NCBI GenBank assembly: GCA_030435675.1
Contig: CM059624.1
Coordinates: 9,634,769-9,698,768 of the forward strand
Direction of reading: 5' to 3'
Origin: Steinernema hermaphroditum
Lineage: Eukaryota > Nematoda > Chromadorea > Rhabditida > Steinernematidae
DNA: 64,000 bases
The notes below the pieces were generated by a model, which saw nothing but the letters and a program-made list of their open reading frames with translations, did not search any database and was not told the DNA's origin. The translations under genes were made by a program, and so were the position numbers. Positions 46,832-61,855 of this stretch are shown here, one piece after another. Numbering within the stretch: the first letter of the stretch is position 1; each line of letters begins with the position of its first letter.

Positions 46832-47260
46832 ATTTAGTAACGAGAAGTCTGAAAGCACTGAGGATCAAGAACGACCGCTTGACAAGACACAAAACATGCG
46901 ACTAAATATGAACTCAGATAACCTGAGCGATGCACGAACGGTCTGAGAGCAACGCCACTAGGAAGTGCGTCCACATCGCCGGAAGGTAAATCCAGCCTCG
47001 CGACGTACGCCAATCACCGCGAACCCAAGAGCGAGAGGTTTCAAATATCGATTCACAAGGAAAATCCGAAGCGCCGCCTTGGCCGCGGAAACGAAAATGG
47101 CGTCGCTTCGTGACAGACGATGACTGGTTGTTCGAAATGCATTTCGTTGTGGGATCCACCAGTATAAAGGATCTTCGCGTTTTTTGAGTGTTTAGCATAC
47201 GTTCCACCTCCCGCGCACTACAGTTTCGAAAATCGGCTTTGATAGGTTGACAGTATTTAT
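46832..47260. other. short intergenic region
   Basis: 430 bp between RBX1 and the next minus-strand gene. Probably holds the RBX1 promoter. A T-rich acceptor-like tract before 46831 is possible. No RNA gene is seen. Confidence 0.35.
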
Positions 47261-48098
47261 TCATGTGCCGCCGACAGAATAGCCGATTTTCTGCTGGTTC
47301 GCGTAGAAAGCGATTCCGCCGTCGTTCGTGGGCACCACAAGTTGAGCTCCGTTCGGGCAGTTCACGGTTTTCTTGCCGCAGGTTCTTCCCGTATTGCAAG
47401 TCACCTCGGATTTTTCTGATCCAAGAAGATTGTTGCAAGACTGAAACGAGGTGGTTATCTAGCGGCAAGATTACGGTAGTTACGGAGCCGAAGAGCAACA
47501 AAGACGAGTTCCCACAGAGTCCGTCGAGGCAGATGGCGTGTTCGTAGCGAAAGGTACAGTTGCTGACTCTGTCCAAAAACGCCTTCTTGGCGGTCGCCGA
47601 ACGGGTGCCAAGGTAGATGGAACCTACGAAGAGACCGATCGAGAGAAAAACGAAGATGATCAAACAGGCGAGCGACTGAAAAGGGGGATTACGGTAAATG
47701 CACGGATTCTGAACTCACGGTTTTCCGCGCTCGACGAATTCGCTTTTCCGATTCGGCAATGCTGCTATCGACATCCCTCCCTGAAAATCATCCTACCGGG
47801 GACTACTTTTCACGTCGGGACTCACTTATCACGTTGATGATCGTTTCTGCTTCTTCGTTCTCGTCTTTCTGAAATCGCAGAGTCGCGTTAAGTATATGAC
47901 AAAGAAAACCTGTTGCTCGGGTGGCTTAGGCTTCTCCGGCGCCTCTTTTTTCTTCTTCTCGACTTCCGGCTTCGATTTCAACTTCTCCGCCGACTTCCCT
48001 GGGGTGAACTTTGGAATCGCCCTCTGAAACACGGTGATATGAGTACGGTGGAAGCGTTTTCTTACAGGAGTTGACGTGATTTTGTGTTGATTCAGCAT
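47261..48098 (-). CDS. single-pass membrane protein with Cys-containing outer domain, unknown
   Basis: Six short exons. It starts MLNQHKITSTP (ATG 48098), then a basic Pro/Lys segment (RAIPKFTPGKSAEKLKSK, EKKKKEAPEKPKPPE), then an acidic segment (KDENEEAETIINVI), then a helix, IIFVFLSIGLFVGSIYLGT. The outer part has NCTFRYEHAICLDGLCGNSS, then SCNNLLGSEKSEVTCNTGR and TCGKKTVNCPNGAQLV, ending GYSVGGT at 47261. It has eight or more cysteines. It is a type II-like protein. I do not recognise the family; exon joins are inferred from splice sites and frame. Confidence 0.55.
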
Positions 48099-50771
48099 TT
48101 CGGAAGCTCTTCACTTCCCAACGACCGACTGTCTCGGAGTGGAATGATAAAATGAACCGTTGCCGTGCAGACGATAGTCTGCATCTGCGGTCTATGTCTG
48201 CAAATGTAGATTTCGGGATGTCTGCAAAGCTGGATACTGTAGTTCTGTTCCCAGAGAGCAGTGCATCTCGTCTCTCATTGCCACACAAACAGCAACGTCC
48301 ATAAATAACACTCTTGCCCGAGGTTTGTTTTTTACCCTTGCTTCGCGCTTGAGTGTTATGGGGGCCGCCGCTATTTTAGGGATGCGATAGCTTAGTCCAC
48401 ATATTTGCCCCATTCCAATTCGGTCCAAAAAGATTTATGACGCGGAAAACATGTCCCCGATGCAGAGAACGACTTCTCTTGAGTGTATAGGGACGATTCA
48501 GGGCTGCATCGCCCACTTCCTCGTCCGCGCGAATCTCTCACAGATGACGGGAGAGGTTCTCTTAATTTGTTCTGTGAATAGAGGCATGTAATGACATTTC
48601 CCTCTCGTACACTGTCCCTTCTCCGAAGGCCATTCGTCCTTCACAGCGCTTTTCGAGGACGAATTCCTCTTCTGTTCCCTTCGAGTCGAAAGTTCCCAAA
48701 TCCGCTTGTTTTCCGAAGGAGATCTTGATCGAACGATCGGCTGATCGAAATCAAAGTAACTCCGCCAGCCGCACAATCTGTTAGAACGGTCGCAAAAAGT
48801 CAAAAGTCGCTGTCTACTTCCTCCAAGCAGCCAGTGTTGTGTCTCTAGGCGCCGTCTTCTCACCTCCAGCCAGTCACCAGCCAGTACAAAAAACATCTCG
48901 ATCCTTGTATTTGTTCCGAATCGTCATCTATGGAGACCGAGAGAAACCCTGGAAATGTTTCTATTTTCCTCAAAGCCCTACTTCATCCATGAGCCTTTGA
49001 TCTTCGGCTCCAATCCTTTAATCCCGGTGAAATACTTTCCCCTGTAGGACCTCTGCTCTTCCACCTCAGCTCAAAGATCGGCCCAAATGTGACGCTCCTT
49101 CTTCTCGGAGTCTCTTGAAACGGCTTGTTTGTCTTCTCCCCTAATTTCCGCGTTTGTTTTCCCACCGAAGCAATTGGATTGTCCGCGCCGGAACCTGGCG
49201 GCGTCGAGGGTAAGCGGATCCCTCGAGGGCTTCGACCTCCGGCGACACGCCGAGTCTATATTTACAGCACAAACAATTGTGGCCGTCCATTTCGGGCCAG
49301 AGGGGCTAAGCGTGACTAAACTATTCCCCAGCGGTCAGCAGTGGAGATTGTGTGACAGCCTCCGCGGCCCTCCAATCGGCGAGATGCGCCTCGAGATAAG
49401 TTGTGCCGCCGCGGGCGCGGCGATCATCGAGCACGCCTAAACGAGGCACTTTCTGTTGTGCCGCTGGTCGAATCTGGCAACTTCTCCGCGGCCGTCGGTC
49501 GGCGCTGTAATTAGGCGGCGGCCTCAGGAGGCAGCTTCCATGCGGCCTTGTCGCCATGGCAACTGATCGCGGCGACCCTCTCCGCGTGGCATCGATTCGG
49601 GCCTTCTGTGCCCGAGGACTGTGCGTCAATCGCCCTCGGGAGGTCACCACCCCGGAGACCCCATATTGTCGTCTTATGCAATACAATAATCGGCGTCTTG
49701 TCGCAGCTGCCGCGGATTTATGTAATCTGCTCGCTCGTTTCTCGCGTTCCGGCCGATCCGGTTGGCGCTCGCCGGCCCGATCCTCTCCTCGAAACTTGTT
49801 TGCGCCTTTGTACACTTTGGACTCCTCCGCCCGCCCGGGCCTCCCGTTCCCGGCCGGCGCCCCCGGGCTCACTCCAGCCGACGGTCACTATCGACCGCTA
49901 TCGATCCGGCACCTCCGTTCCCTCTCGACTTACCTAAACGATCCTCGGAACGCAGTTCTCCCCGCGCCCGATTGGCCCTAATCGAATCCAGTTCGTTAGG
50001 CGGCAAACGAGCAAACGTCCCGCGGCGCTCCCACGGCGCCGATCCTCCCCTCCTCTCTCGAGGAATTCATTTATAATAAACGCTATTGTAGTTACGCCTG
50101 CGGGGAAGGCGCCGCTGAAGACAACGTCTTGCGGCGCACTTATAAATACGTTATGGGGCCAAAGGGCATCGGGTATCCGAACCAGATGGGCCGATCGGAT
50201 TCCCGAAGGCGGCCCTTGATCTACCGACTTCTGTTTTGTTTTTTTTTCGGCTCGCTGCCAGCATCCGTCTTCCCCCATCGCTTCATAAATTAACCCCTCA
50301 GCTCCTCTATTGACTCCGGATTCCGGCGGCTCATTCGCACCGCAATCGCTGTCATATCTGTGACGTCTTCAAAAAACGCCCTAATGACGTTTCGCGGAGC
50401 GGCGTTCGATTTTCCATAAGTTCCTCCTCTGCCCGGGGGTCCTCTGAAGCAGCGGTGACCAAATGTATGATACATTACATCGGCGTTGTCGTGAGAAGAC
50501 GAACGACGGAGTTAAGTATCAATATCTGTCACGGAGACCGACTCGAAGCGGCGAGTGGGCGCGCCGCCAGCCGCTCCCTCTCCCCTCCGTGGCCCGGACC
50601 TCCGGCGACGATTCGGCCACAAAAAGTTGCACTTTCGAGCCTCTCGCGGACGATTCGCGCGCGCGATCCCGATCCCGCTTGATGGGCGCCTTTCAGCCGA
50701 AGAGAGAATGAGACGGGTGCAGTAGGAGTCCCCCATGGTTCCGCTCCACTCGTTCGCACTCAAGCACTTCA
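48099..50771. other. intergenic region, GC-rich in the right half
   Basis: About 2.7 kb. From 49300 to 50720 the sequence is strongly GC-rich with many open but motif-free frames on both strands. This looks like an upstream regulatory region and perhaps non-coding exons of the TTBK gene. No tRNA or other RNA gene is recognised. Confidence 0.35.
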
Positions 50772-55214
<4,443 letters not shown>

Positions 55215-56397
55215 CTCACTCACCGCACGACTCTACTGGCTCAAGAAATTTCTATTTATTTTCCCATAGGTTTCGTGTACATTTACTCGCCTTCGATCAC
55301 TGTGTTCTCTCCTCTGGTCATCATTACGTCTGGTGCTTTCGATAGGTTCTACGGACGATTCTGAAGATACGATCACCATGCTCCTCTAACCGTTTCTTTC
55401 GTCAGATTTCATAGCAATAAATACGTCAAAAGGTTGACTAATACAGTAGAGTTCCGCTGAAAGAAGAGACTAACGGAAGGGTTTTTATAATTGTAGAGTA
55501 TCTTAAGCGCCGTCAGAGTTTAAACACACCCCACAAAGGAGGAAATTGCGACTCCGGGGAATCGTAGGACTGTTCTTTCCCTGATATAACAGCTTCGAAT
55601 TCCTATGAGTCATCTGCTTCTGAAGTTTGAGGCGAAAGCCTGTCGGCACTGTTTGCCTAATGCCGACAGGCGGAGATGTCTTCTCTTGAATCCGTGGGAA
55701 AGAAAACATCGCGATGCATAAAGTCGCCACGGCAACCGCTGCTTACCGATTTTGTTTGGTCTTCATGTGGCCTCCATGACGTTATCACTGTAAATCTTTT
55801 CTCTGTTGGTTTACGATAGGATGGACGACGATTACCTTGCACGTGAACCCTGAAAGATTGCAAATATTTGCATGTTTTCGCGCCAAAAAGACCTTAAAAC
55901 CATAGAATCCAAGCTGGTGATGTAAATTGAGCAAGATTCAGCCATTTGTTCCTTAGAGTTCATCCCTCAAGATGAACGGAGAGAGGGAACGGCTCCTTTA
56001 GATCTCCCTCTCCGTCAGTAACTGTTACCAGAAACAAAGAAGAACAAAGAAAGGGCCCCCGGGATCCGTTGCATTTCCCCAGCAGTTGCTCAAACAGTCG
56101 CCTTCGCCCTTCCATGTTAGCCGCGGCGTTTTTTTTCGGTAGCGCGACAGCGATCATCACAAAGCACCTGAGCAAATAGCGTCCATCGTCCATTTAGTTA
56201 CGAAAGGCGCATGGGAAACGCGCTCGATCAGCAGCTCGAAGTCAGTGTCTCTCCTCTCCAGCCAGTCGGCGCGTCGGGCGAAGACTGGTCAGTGTTGCGG
56301 TTTCGGATCAGCTGCTGCACTCCCGCGGCTCGCGCTGTTTTGATGCGCCTCGTCGTCGTCAAAAAGGAATCTTGCAGATCGCCGCGCATGGTCGCCT
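55215..56397. other. intergenic region
   Basis: About 1.2 kb between the TTBK stop and the IL-17-like gene. It has an 11-bp perfect stem-loop at 55638-55671. AATAAA-type signals lie near 55416. The start of the next gene is preceded by TCTTGCAG. Confidence 0.35.
55638..55671. repeat. 11-bp perfect stem-loop
   Basis: GCCTGTCGGCA at 55638-55648 and TGCCGACAGGC at 55661-55671 pair perfectly, with a 12-nt loop. It lies in intergenic DNA. Function unknown. Confidence 0.6.
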
Positions 56398-58387
56398 GGA
56401 AGGGATCCCCTTTTCTTGCGGTGGCCCTCCTCGCCGCCGCGCTCCCCTCGGCCCTCCCGGAAGCCCGGAGTGCCCGAGGCTTCGCCCGGGTCTTCGCCGT
56501 CCGCTCCGAAGACTCTCCAACTCAGCAGAGACCAGGTAGGTTCCAGATCGCGCGAAAAAGACTCCCATCAAGCGAGCCTCTTTGTTATTGTTTTCGTGGG
56601 GCGACAACATTTTCTGTTTGCTCAGTGCCCCTCGACGCCCCCGCTTGGAGTTCCGAAGAGTCTTCTCCTTTCAGAGAACGACGTCCCCCTCTCCAGCCAG
56701 CGCTCCCTCCTTAGCTCCCTCTGGATCCCCTTCAAACTCCCCTGGAATCGGGAGGCCCGTCTGCCTTCTCCCCCGAAGACGGATCCCATCGACACGATTC
56801 TGAACGGCTCCAACGACACTCAGGCATGCCATATTACTGTATTCACCGCTCGAACCGGGCTCTTTCAGTTTGTTACGGTGGAAAACGGCGGCGAAGCGTT
56901 TCGTATCGTCGACTCCGATGAAGGCGAACAGCAGCAGGTAAGGAGCGGACCCGCATCCGTCATCGGGATTTTGCTAATCTCTTCACGCCCTCGGCGCCCA
57001 AACGAGTTTTTGGAGACGCTTTTTTTGCAAATGCGCCGTTGGCGACTTTCGAAGGCGCCGAGAAGCGGTAGATCGCCCCGGGCGTCCGTTGTTATGTCAT
57101 CGCGGGTATTGCGCGATGACTCAAGGGCGAGCCGATTGCAGAACCCGGTGACCGGTTCGGAGTGGAAGGGACGGGATCAGGGGATGAGTGAAGATTAGCT
57201 GCAGAATAGCTCTGGAAAACGACAGCTGGAGCTTGCTTAGTGTTTTTACTTTTTTTGGCGATACAGAACGTGACCAATGGCGGTTTTCCGTCCTCGTCGT
57301 CGTCCAACTACACGATTCCGGAAGAGGAATCGACGGAAGAAGCTGAGGAAGTGGAGGTGCCAGATATGACGACGACATCCACCACCACCACTACGACCAA
57401 GGAACCCTACAGACCCCACAAGTGAGCTCCTTCTTCTATTTCCACAGACTCCTAATCTCATTAGACGTCCCGTCATCAAATCTGCGGGATCCACGGTGGT
57501 GCGGAACTGTCGCACCTCGGTCAAGGAGCTGGAGGAGAGGATGCGGCGGATGGGGAAGTTCAATCCGATTTTCATGGCCTCCTCCGCCGAAGAAGCCGGC
57601 CTCAACTTCCGCTCTCTTCTCTCAACGAATCGCTTCGGCGAAGGAGCGCCACAGGGCACCGGGTCGCAGTCGATACTCTTCTCCCACGACGCCGCCGAAG
57701 AGGTTAGTGGAGTGCCCGGATCGGAGGAAAGCCGGATTTAGGAGGAGTGCGACGCCCTCTGCCGGGAGTTCCGTGACGCTGCGGCCAGAGCGCTGAAGGA
57801 GAGCGCCGCCGGCCCATCGCCCAGCCTCACCGACCTTCCGAGGACGTCGCCGCAGATGGATTCGCCCCCCGTGTTGGCCGACGGAATCCCTCAGTCGCCG
57901 CCTTTCGCTTCGCAGTGCACTTTCCGAGGTATGTTTGTTGTGTGGTGAAAGAGAACGACGGCCAGATGGACAGGAAACGTGAAGATCAACTCGACGTGCA
58001 CCTTCCGAGGAAGTTCCAGCGACGGCGACGAGAATCTCGTGGATCTCTGCGATAAGTGCGTCGTCATCCAGGTGATGGGGGAGGGATGCTTCCCCACCCT
58101 GTTCAACACCATCTCCTGCATCGGGGACAGAACCTGTCTCTTCGACACCGAAGACTACCGTAAGCACTAGAGCAGCATCTGTCGATGGCGTCTTTTCCGC
58201 CTCAACTGAGAATGAGTTTTCAGATTACGGTGGTTGCACAGAATCGGTGATGCAGCTTCCGGTGTTCCGGAACGTTCCTACAGCCGACGGGTGCGATAAC
58301 TGGATCCAGGAGTCGATCGCCGTGCCCATCGGATGCTCGTGCTCCCTGCTCCGGGATCGTTACAGTCCCCTCCGTGCCGAGAAATGA
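56398..58387 (+). CDS. secreted IL-17-like cysteine-rich protein (tentative)
   Basis: Exon 1 starts at 56398, 10 nt after an acceptor-like CTTGCAG, with signal peptide FLAVALLAAALPSALPEA. Later exons give an N-glycosylated, Ser/Thr-rich middle (NGSNDT; NVTNGG; a run of threonines before KEPYRPHK), then VVRNCRTSVKELEERM. The last exons hold the folded domain: NSTCTFRG, DLCDKCVVIQVMGEGCF, NTISCIGDRTC, then GGCTESVMQLPVFRNVP, GCDNWIQESIAVPIGCSCSL. The spacing (V-Q-x-V/L-V-x-R, then C, then E-x-I-x-V-x-VGC-S/T-C) follows IL-17 cytokines. The stop is at 58385-58387. Expected role: a secreted dimeric signal. Exons 2-3 are joined by inference. Confidence 0.6.
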
Positions 58388-58811
58388 AGCCTTAATGAAT
58401 CGTTCCCTGTGATACAAAATGATCTCAGTAACAGCCTTTATGTAAATAAAACTTTGATTTTTTTGCGAACCGTATACTCGGGAACAGTCTTGTTCCTCAA
58501 GGGGCGAACTACCGTAGTCCATCATCTACTGTTTTGAGAAGGCGAACATGGACCTGACTGGATTTACCTGAGTAACAAATGATCAACTACGGTAACTTGC
58601 GCATCGAAGATTCATCATCATGCGCCTCCCTCTCCCGCCCTCAGACAGCCGTCAGACAGATTGTCTGCCTCATGTCTCTCCATTTCAGACACAACAGTGG
58701 CCATGTCTGATTTGACTCACTTCTGCCTCACTTATCTTAGAAGTCGCGTTTCGGTTGGTCGGTCGAACGAAACGCCTCTGAATTTACAGCTAGCAGCAGT
58801 AGAAGGACGCC
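58388..58811. other. short intergenic region
   Basis: 424 bp. An AATAAA signal for the IL-17-like gene lies at about 58444. The promoter or outron of ech1 fills the rest. No other gene is seen. Confidence 0.4.
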
Positions 58812-60107
58812 ATGCCGAAGTCGTACGAGTACTTGATGATCTCTCATCCGAGCCAGTACGTAACCCATGTGCAGATGAATCGGCCAGATTTCAAGAACGC
58901 AATCAACCGCAAAATGAACGAGTTAGTGTGATTCCTTCCAATGCCGTCTCACAACAAAAATTTCTAGGGAAATTTGCGATTTGTTTGAGGATCTGAGCGT
59001 CGACGCGAACACCCGTGTGATCATCCTCTCCGGACACGGCAAGAGCTTCTGCGCTGGCATTGATCTCAAAGGTTTGTTCTTTTCTTTGAAGTGAAAAACG
59101 CAATTGAATGGGCATTTCAGAGAGTCTTAATATGGTAAGTGGCGCAGTGGAGGGCGACGACACCGCGCGTATGGCGAGGCGAATCCGAGAGAAGTTCCGT
59201 GAGAACCAGAAGACGTACAATGTGATCGCCGAGTGTCCGAAGCCTATCATCACGGCCATTCATGGTCAATGCATCGGAGCGGGAATGGACCTCATCGCGC
59301 TGTCGGATATTCGCTATGCGACATCCGATACTCAGTTCTCCATGAAGGTATGAGTGTTATTCTTCCGCTCACATCCAATTTCCCTTCAGGATGTGGACAT
59401 CGCTATGACCGCCGACCCGAACACTCTCAGTCGCCTTCCGCGTATCTGTGGAAACGAATCTTGGATTCGTGAACTTGTGTTCACCGCGCGGAAATTCGAC
59501 GCCGAAGAGGCGCTGCAACACGGTGAGTGGTTCCCACATCTGTGATGCATATGCCGTCTCCCTGGAGAGATTGACGTCATCCTTTCGGCGTCGCGCTAAC
59601 GTCACAGCGGCTTAAGAACCTACATAAATCCTTCGTCAAGCAAACCAAAATTATGAAAAAATCTTGACGAGAGTGGGATTCGAACCCACGCCTCCGAAGA
59701 GACTGGTGCCTTAAACCAGCGCCTTAGACCGCTCGGCCATCTCGCCACAGCGGCTTGGGTCAACAAATTTTATATCACATGTAATGTGGATTTTTTTCAG
59801 ATTTGATTCTGAAAGTTTACGACACGTTCGAAGGTCTCATCAAAGGAGCGGAGCGCCTCGCGGTGAACATGTCCGAGCGAAGCCCTGTAGCGCTCCAATC
59901 CGCTAAGATATTTTTGGAATATGGACGTGATCATACAACAGAAGATGCACTCCTCTTTTCGGTTAGATCCCTCTTTGACTAGCTAATTCGTCTATCTTTG
60001 CCATTTAGGCTGCATGGAACCAGTCTCAGTTGCAGACGGAAGATCTTCAGAAGGCAGCCCAGGCAGCTGCAGCGGATGATGCCCAGCCGCAATATAGCAA
60101 GCTCTGA
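58812..60107 (+). CDS. ech1: delta3,5-delta2,4-dienoyl-CoA isomerase, peroxisomal (ECH1)
   Basis: Six or seven exons. Blocks: MPKSYEYLMISHPSQYVTHV, QMNRPDFKNAIN, NTRVIILSGHGKSFCAGIDL (oxyanion hole region), GDDTARMARRIREKF, NVIAECPKPIITAIHGQCIG (with second oxyanion Gly) and AGMDLIALSDIRYATSDTQF, then KDVDIAMTADPNTLSRLP, a catalytic acid site of this family. It ends PQYSKL, so SKL is a peroxisomal targeting signal. The enzyme handles odd-position double bonds in fatty-acid beta-oxidation. The first catalytic acid (Glu196 in rat ECH1) appears as Asp here, the second Asp is kept. A tRNA-Leu gene sits in the intron at about 59523-59799, on the opposite strand. Confidence 0.93.
59665..59746 (-). 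tRNA. tRNA-Leu (TAA), inside an ech1 intron
   Basis: An 82-nt class II cloverleaf on the minus strand. The acceptor is GGCGAGA pairing with TCTCGTC; A box TGGCCGAGCGGT; anticodon loop TTTAAGG with anticodon TAA; long variable arm (TCTCTTCGGAGG); T arm GTGGGTTCGAATCCCAC. It is complete and regular. Confidence 0.96.
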
Positions 60108-61855
60108 TTTTGCGTGATCTGTGATTCCAAGTCAATATCGATCGAAAGGGTATTTTGACGCTGTCTCTCTGATGCGCGACATTTGATCTCTCTCGATCTC
60201 TCGCGCTTCCGCTGTGAACTGGTTTTGATCACTGGTCGACGGCGTTGCAATTCCAAATTTAGTAGTGAAGCATCGTCGTTCCTTTCCCTTCTTATCGTTT
60301 TATGCGCCGCCGATCGTTTACGATGATGCGTCCTTTAAGTGCGCTTCCATCCTTTGAGCATCGTATAACGCAGATTTGCAAAAGAGTGCCGATCGGTAAA
60401 GGGCAATGTGCTGCAAACGGCGAAGTTTTTACAAGGCGCTGTCTGGCCCTTTTGTCCGGTCGTGTCGTCTGCCTGTAGCTTGTCTGGCGGACGACTTTGC
60501 GATGCGAAGGAATGTTTGACTTTAGATTTGCGCGCGGTGAAGATGATAAGACGAAATCAATCGATGAGTGGAAGAAGCGAAATGGAGGCCAAGTTGGCGC
60601 TTTGTTTCTTATTCATGGTGCAGCGAATGTGGCAAATGTGTATAAGGCTTGTTCGTCGATTCCAGTGTGAGGGTGTCGCCGGCACCCGAGGGAGAGCGGA
60701 GGTGTGAAGTGAATTTGGAGAGAGGAGAATTGCCCCTCCGGAGCCCCTCAAGACATAAACAACCGAATGGAGCTAATAAGGCTGGCAAGGGTCGCGTTTG
60801 GTAAACAACGCTTTCGACTAAATTGCGGCGAATGCGGAGAAAACGATCGCATTTTGAATTCGCTCCGACATTCGCCTTTCCGCAGTGATCGTCTGCGTCT
60901 AAAGTAACCCCGGGGTGTTGCCACCACGGCAGCTTTGCACCCCTTCAAGCCCCTCCGCGCTCTAAGTCGGAGGGCTTTTTGCGGCAAAAACCTTTTCATA
61001 ATCCATCACAAGTGTCCCAAATTGAGCGGTCCCGTCCGCCCCTCCCCGGAAGCTCTCTTCATAATTGGTCGCCGCGAGTTGGGTGACAACGACCCCTTCC
61101 CCCGAGGGCTTTGCAATCGTGTCAACTCGAATTTCCTTCAAAATTAAATTACAATTCAAAGCTTTGTTTTTGTCTTTCCCGGTTTGGGCGTCCCAGGGGA
61201 AAGCGTAGTTCGACCTTAGGCACCGCCCTAGCCTCTCCCTTCGCTGCAGCCGCAGATGTCACTCGGCTCCCAGTACCTCTAGCCGGTGGCGGCGTGTACA
61301 GTGCCACCGCACCTTCCGACGACGCCGGAATCCGTCGGCGCGCCGGGGCTCCGCCGTCTTGCCCTGCGCACTCTGCGATCTCGCACTCTCTCGGCGCCTT
61401 CGCGATCGATGGGCGGCGAGGAAACCGACGAAGGGGCGAGCGGCAGCATTCGAGCCCCTTCAGTCGACGCCGCGTCCGCTTACAACACGGTCGCCGGGTG
61501 ACCTGTCTTCGCTCCCCTCTCCGCGCTGCGCCACTTCGTCCGCTCAGGGGAAGGGAAAGCTTCCACAGCGATTAGAGACACCCTCGGCGCGGCGGGGTAC
61601 GGTATCCCGATCACACTCGCTTGCCTTCCGCGCGCATTCACTTCGCGTCGATTCGTATGATTTTGAAGCGGTCCGTAGCAGTTTAAATTTTCTGTAATCC
61701 CGCGTGCCACGCTTCCGCGACCGAAAACACTTCCTCATGGCGACTTCTCGCCGCCATTTTTGGATGTCGTTTTGATTCGTAATTCGCTTTCGCTCCTCTC
61801 GCGTAATTCGATTTTCGCTGACGTATTTTCTGAATTTGTTGCTTTTCTAGGCAGG
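60108..61855. other. intergenic region upstream of the Na/K-ATPase gene
   Basis: About 1.7 kb, GC-rich between 61200 and 61600. It probably holds the promoter and untranslated first exon of the pump gene. The tract GTTGCTTTTCTAG ends 5 nt before the ATG at 61856. Plus-strand frames of 100-154 codons show no known motif. Confidence 0.4.

Noticed and set aside
49321..50076. several overlapping frames of 100-180 codons
   Set aside because: All are Arg/Pro/Ala-rich and present on both strands, typical of GC-rich non-coding sequence.
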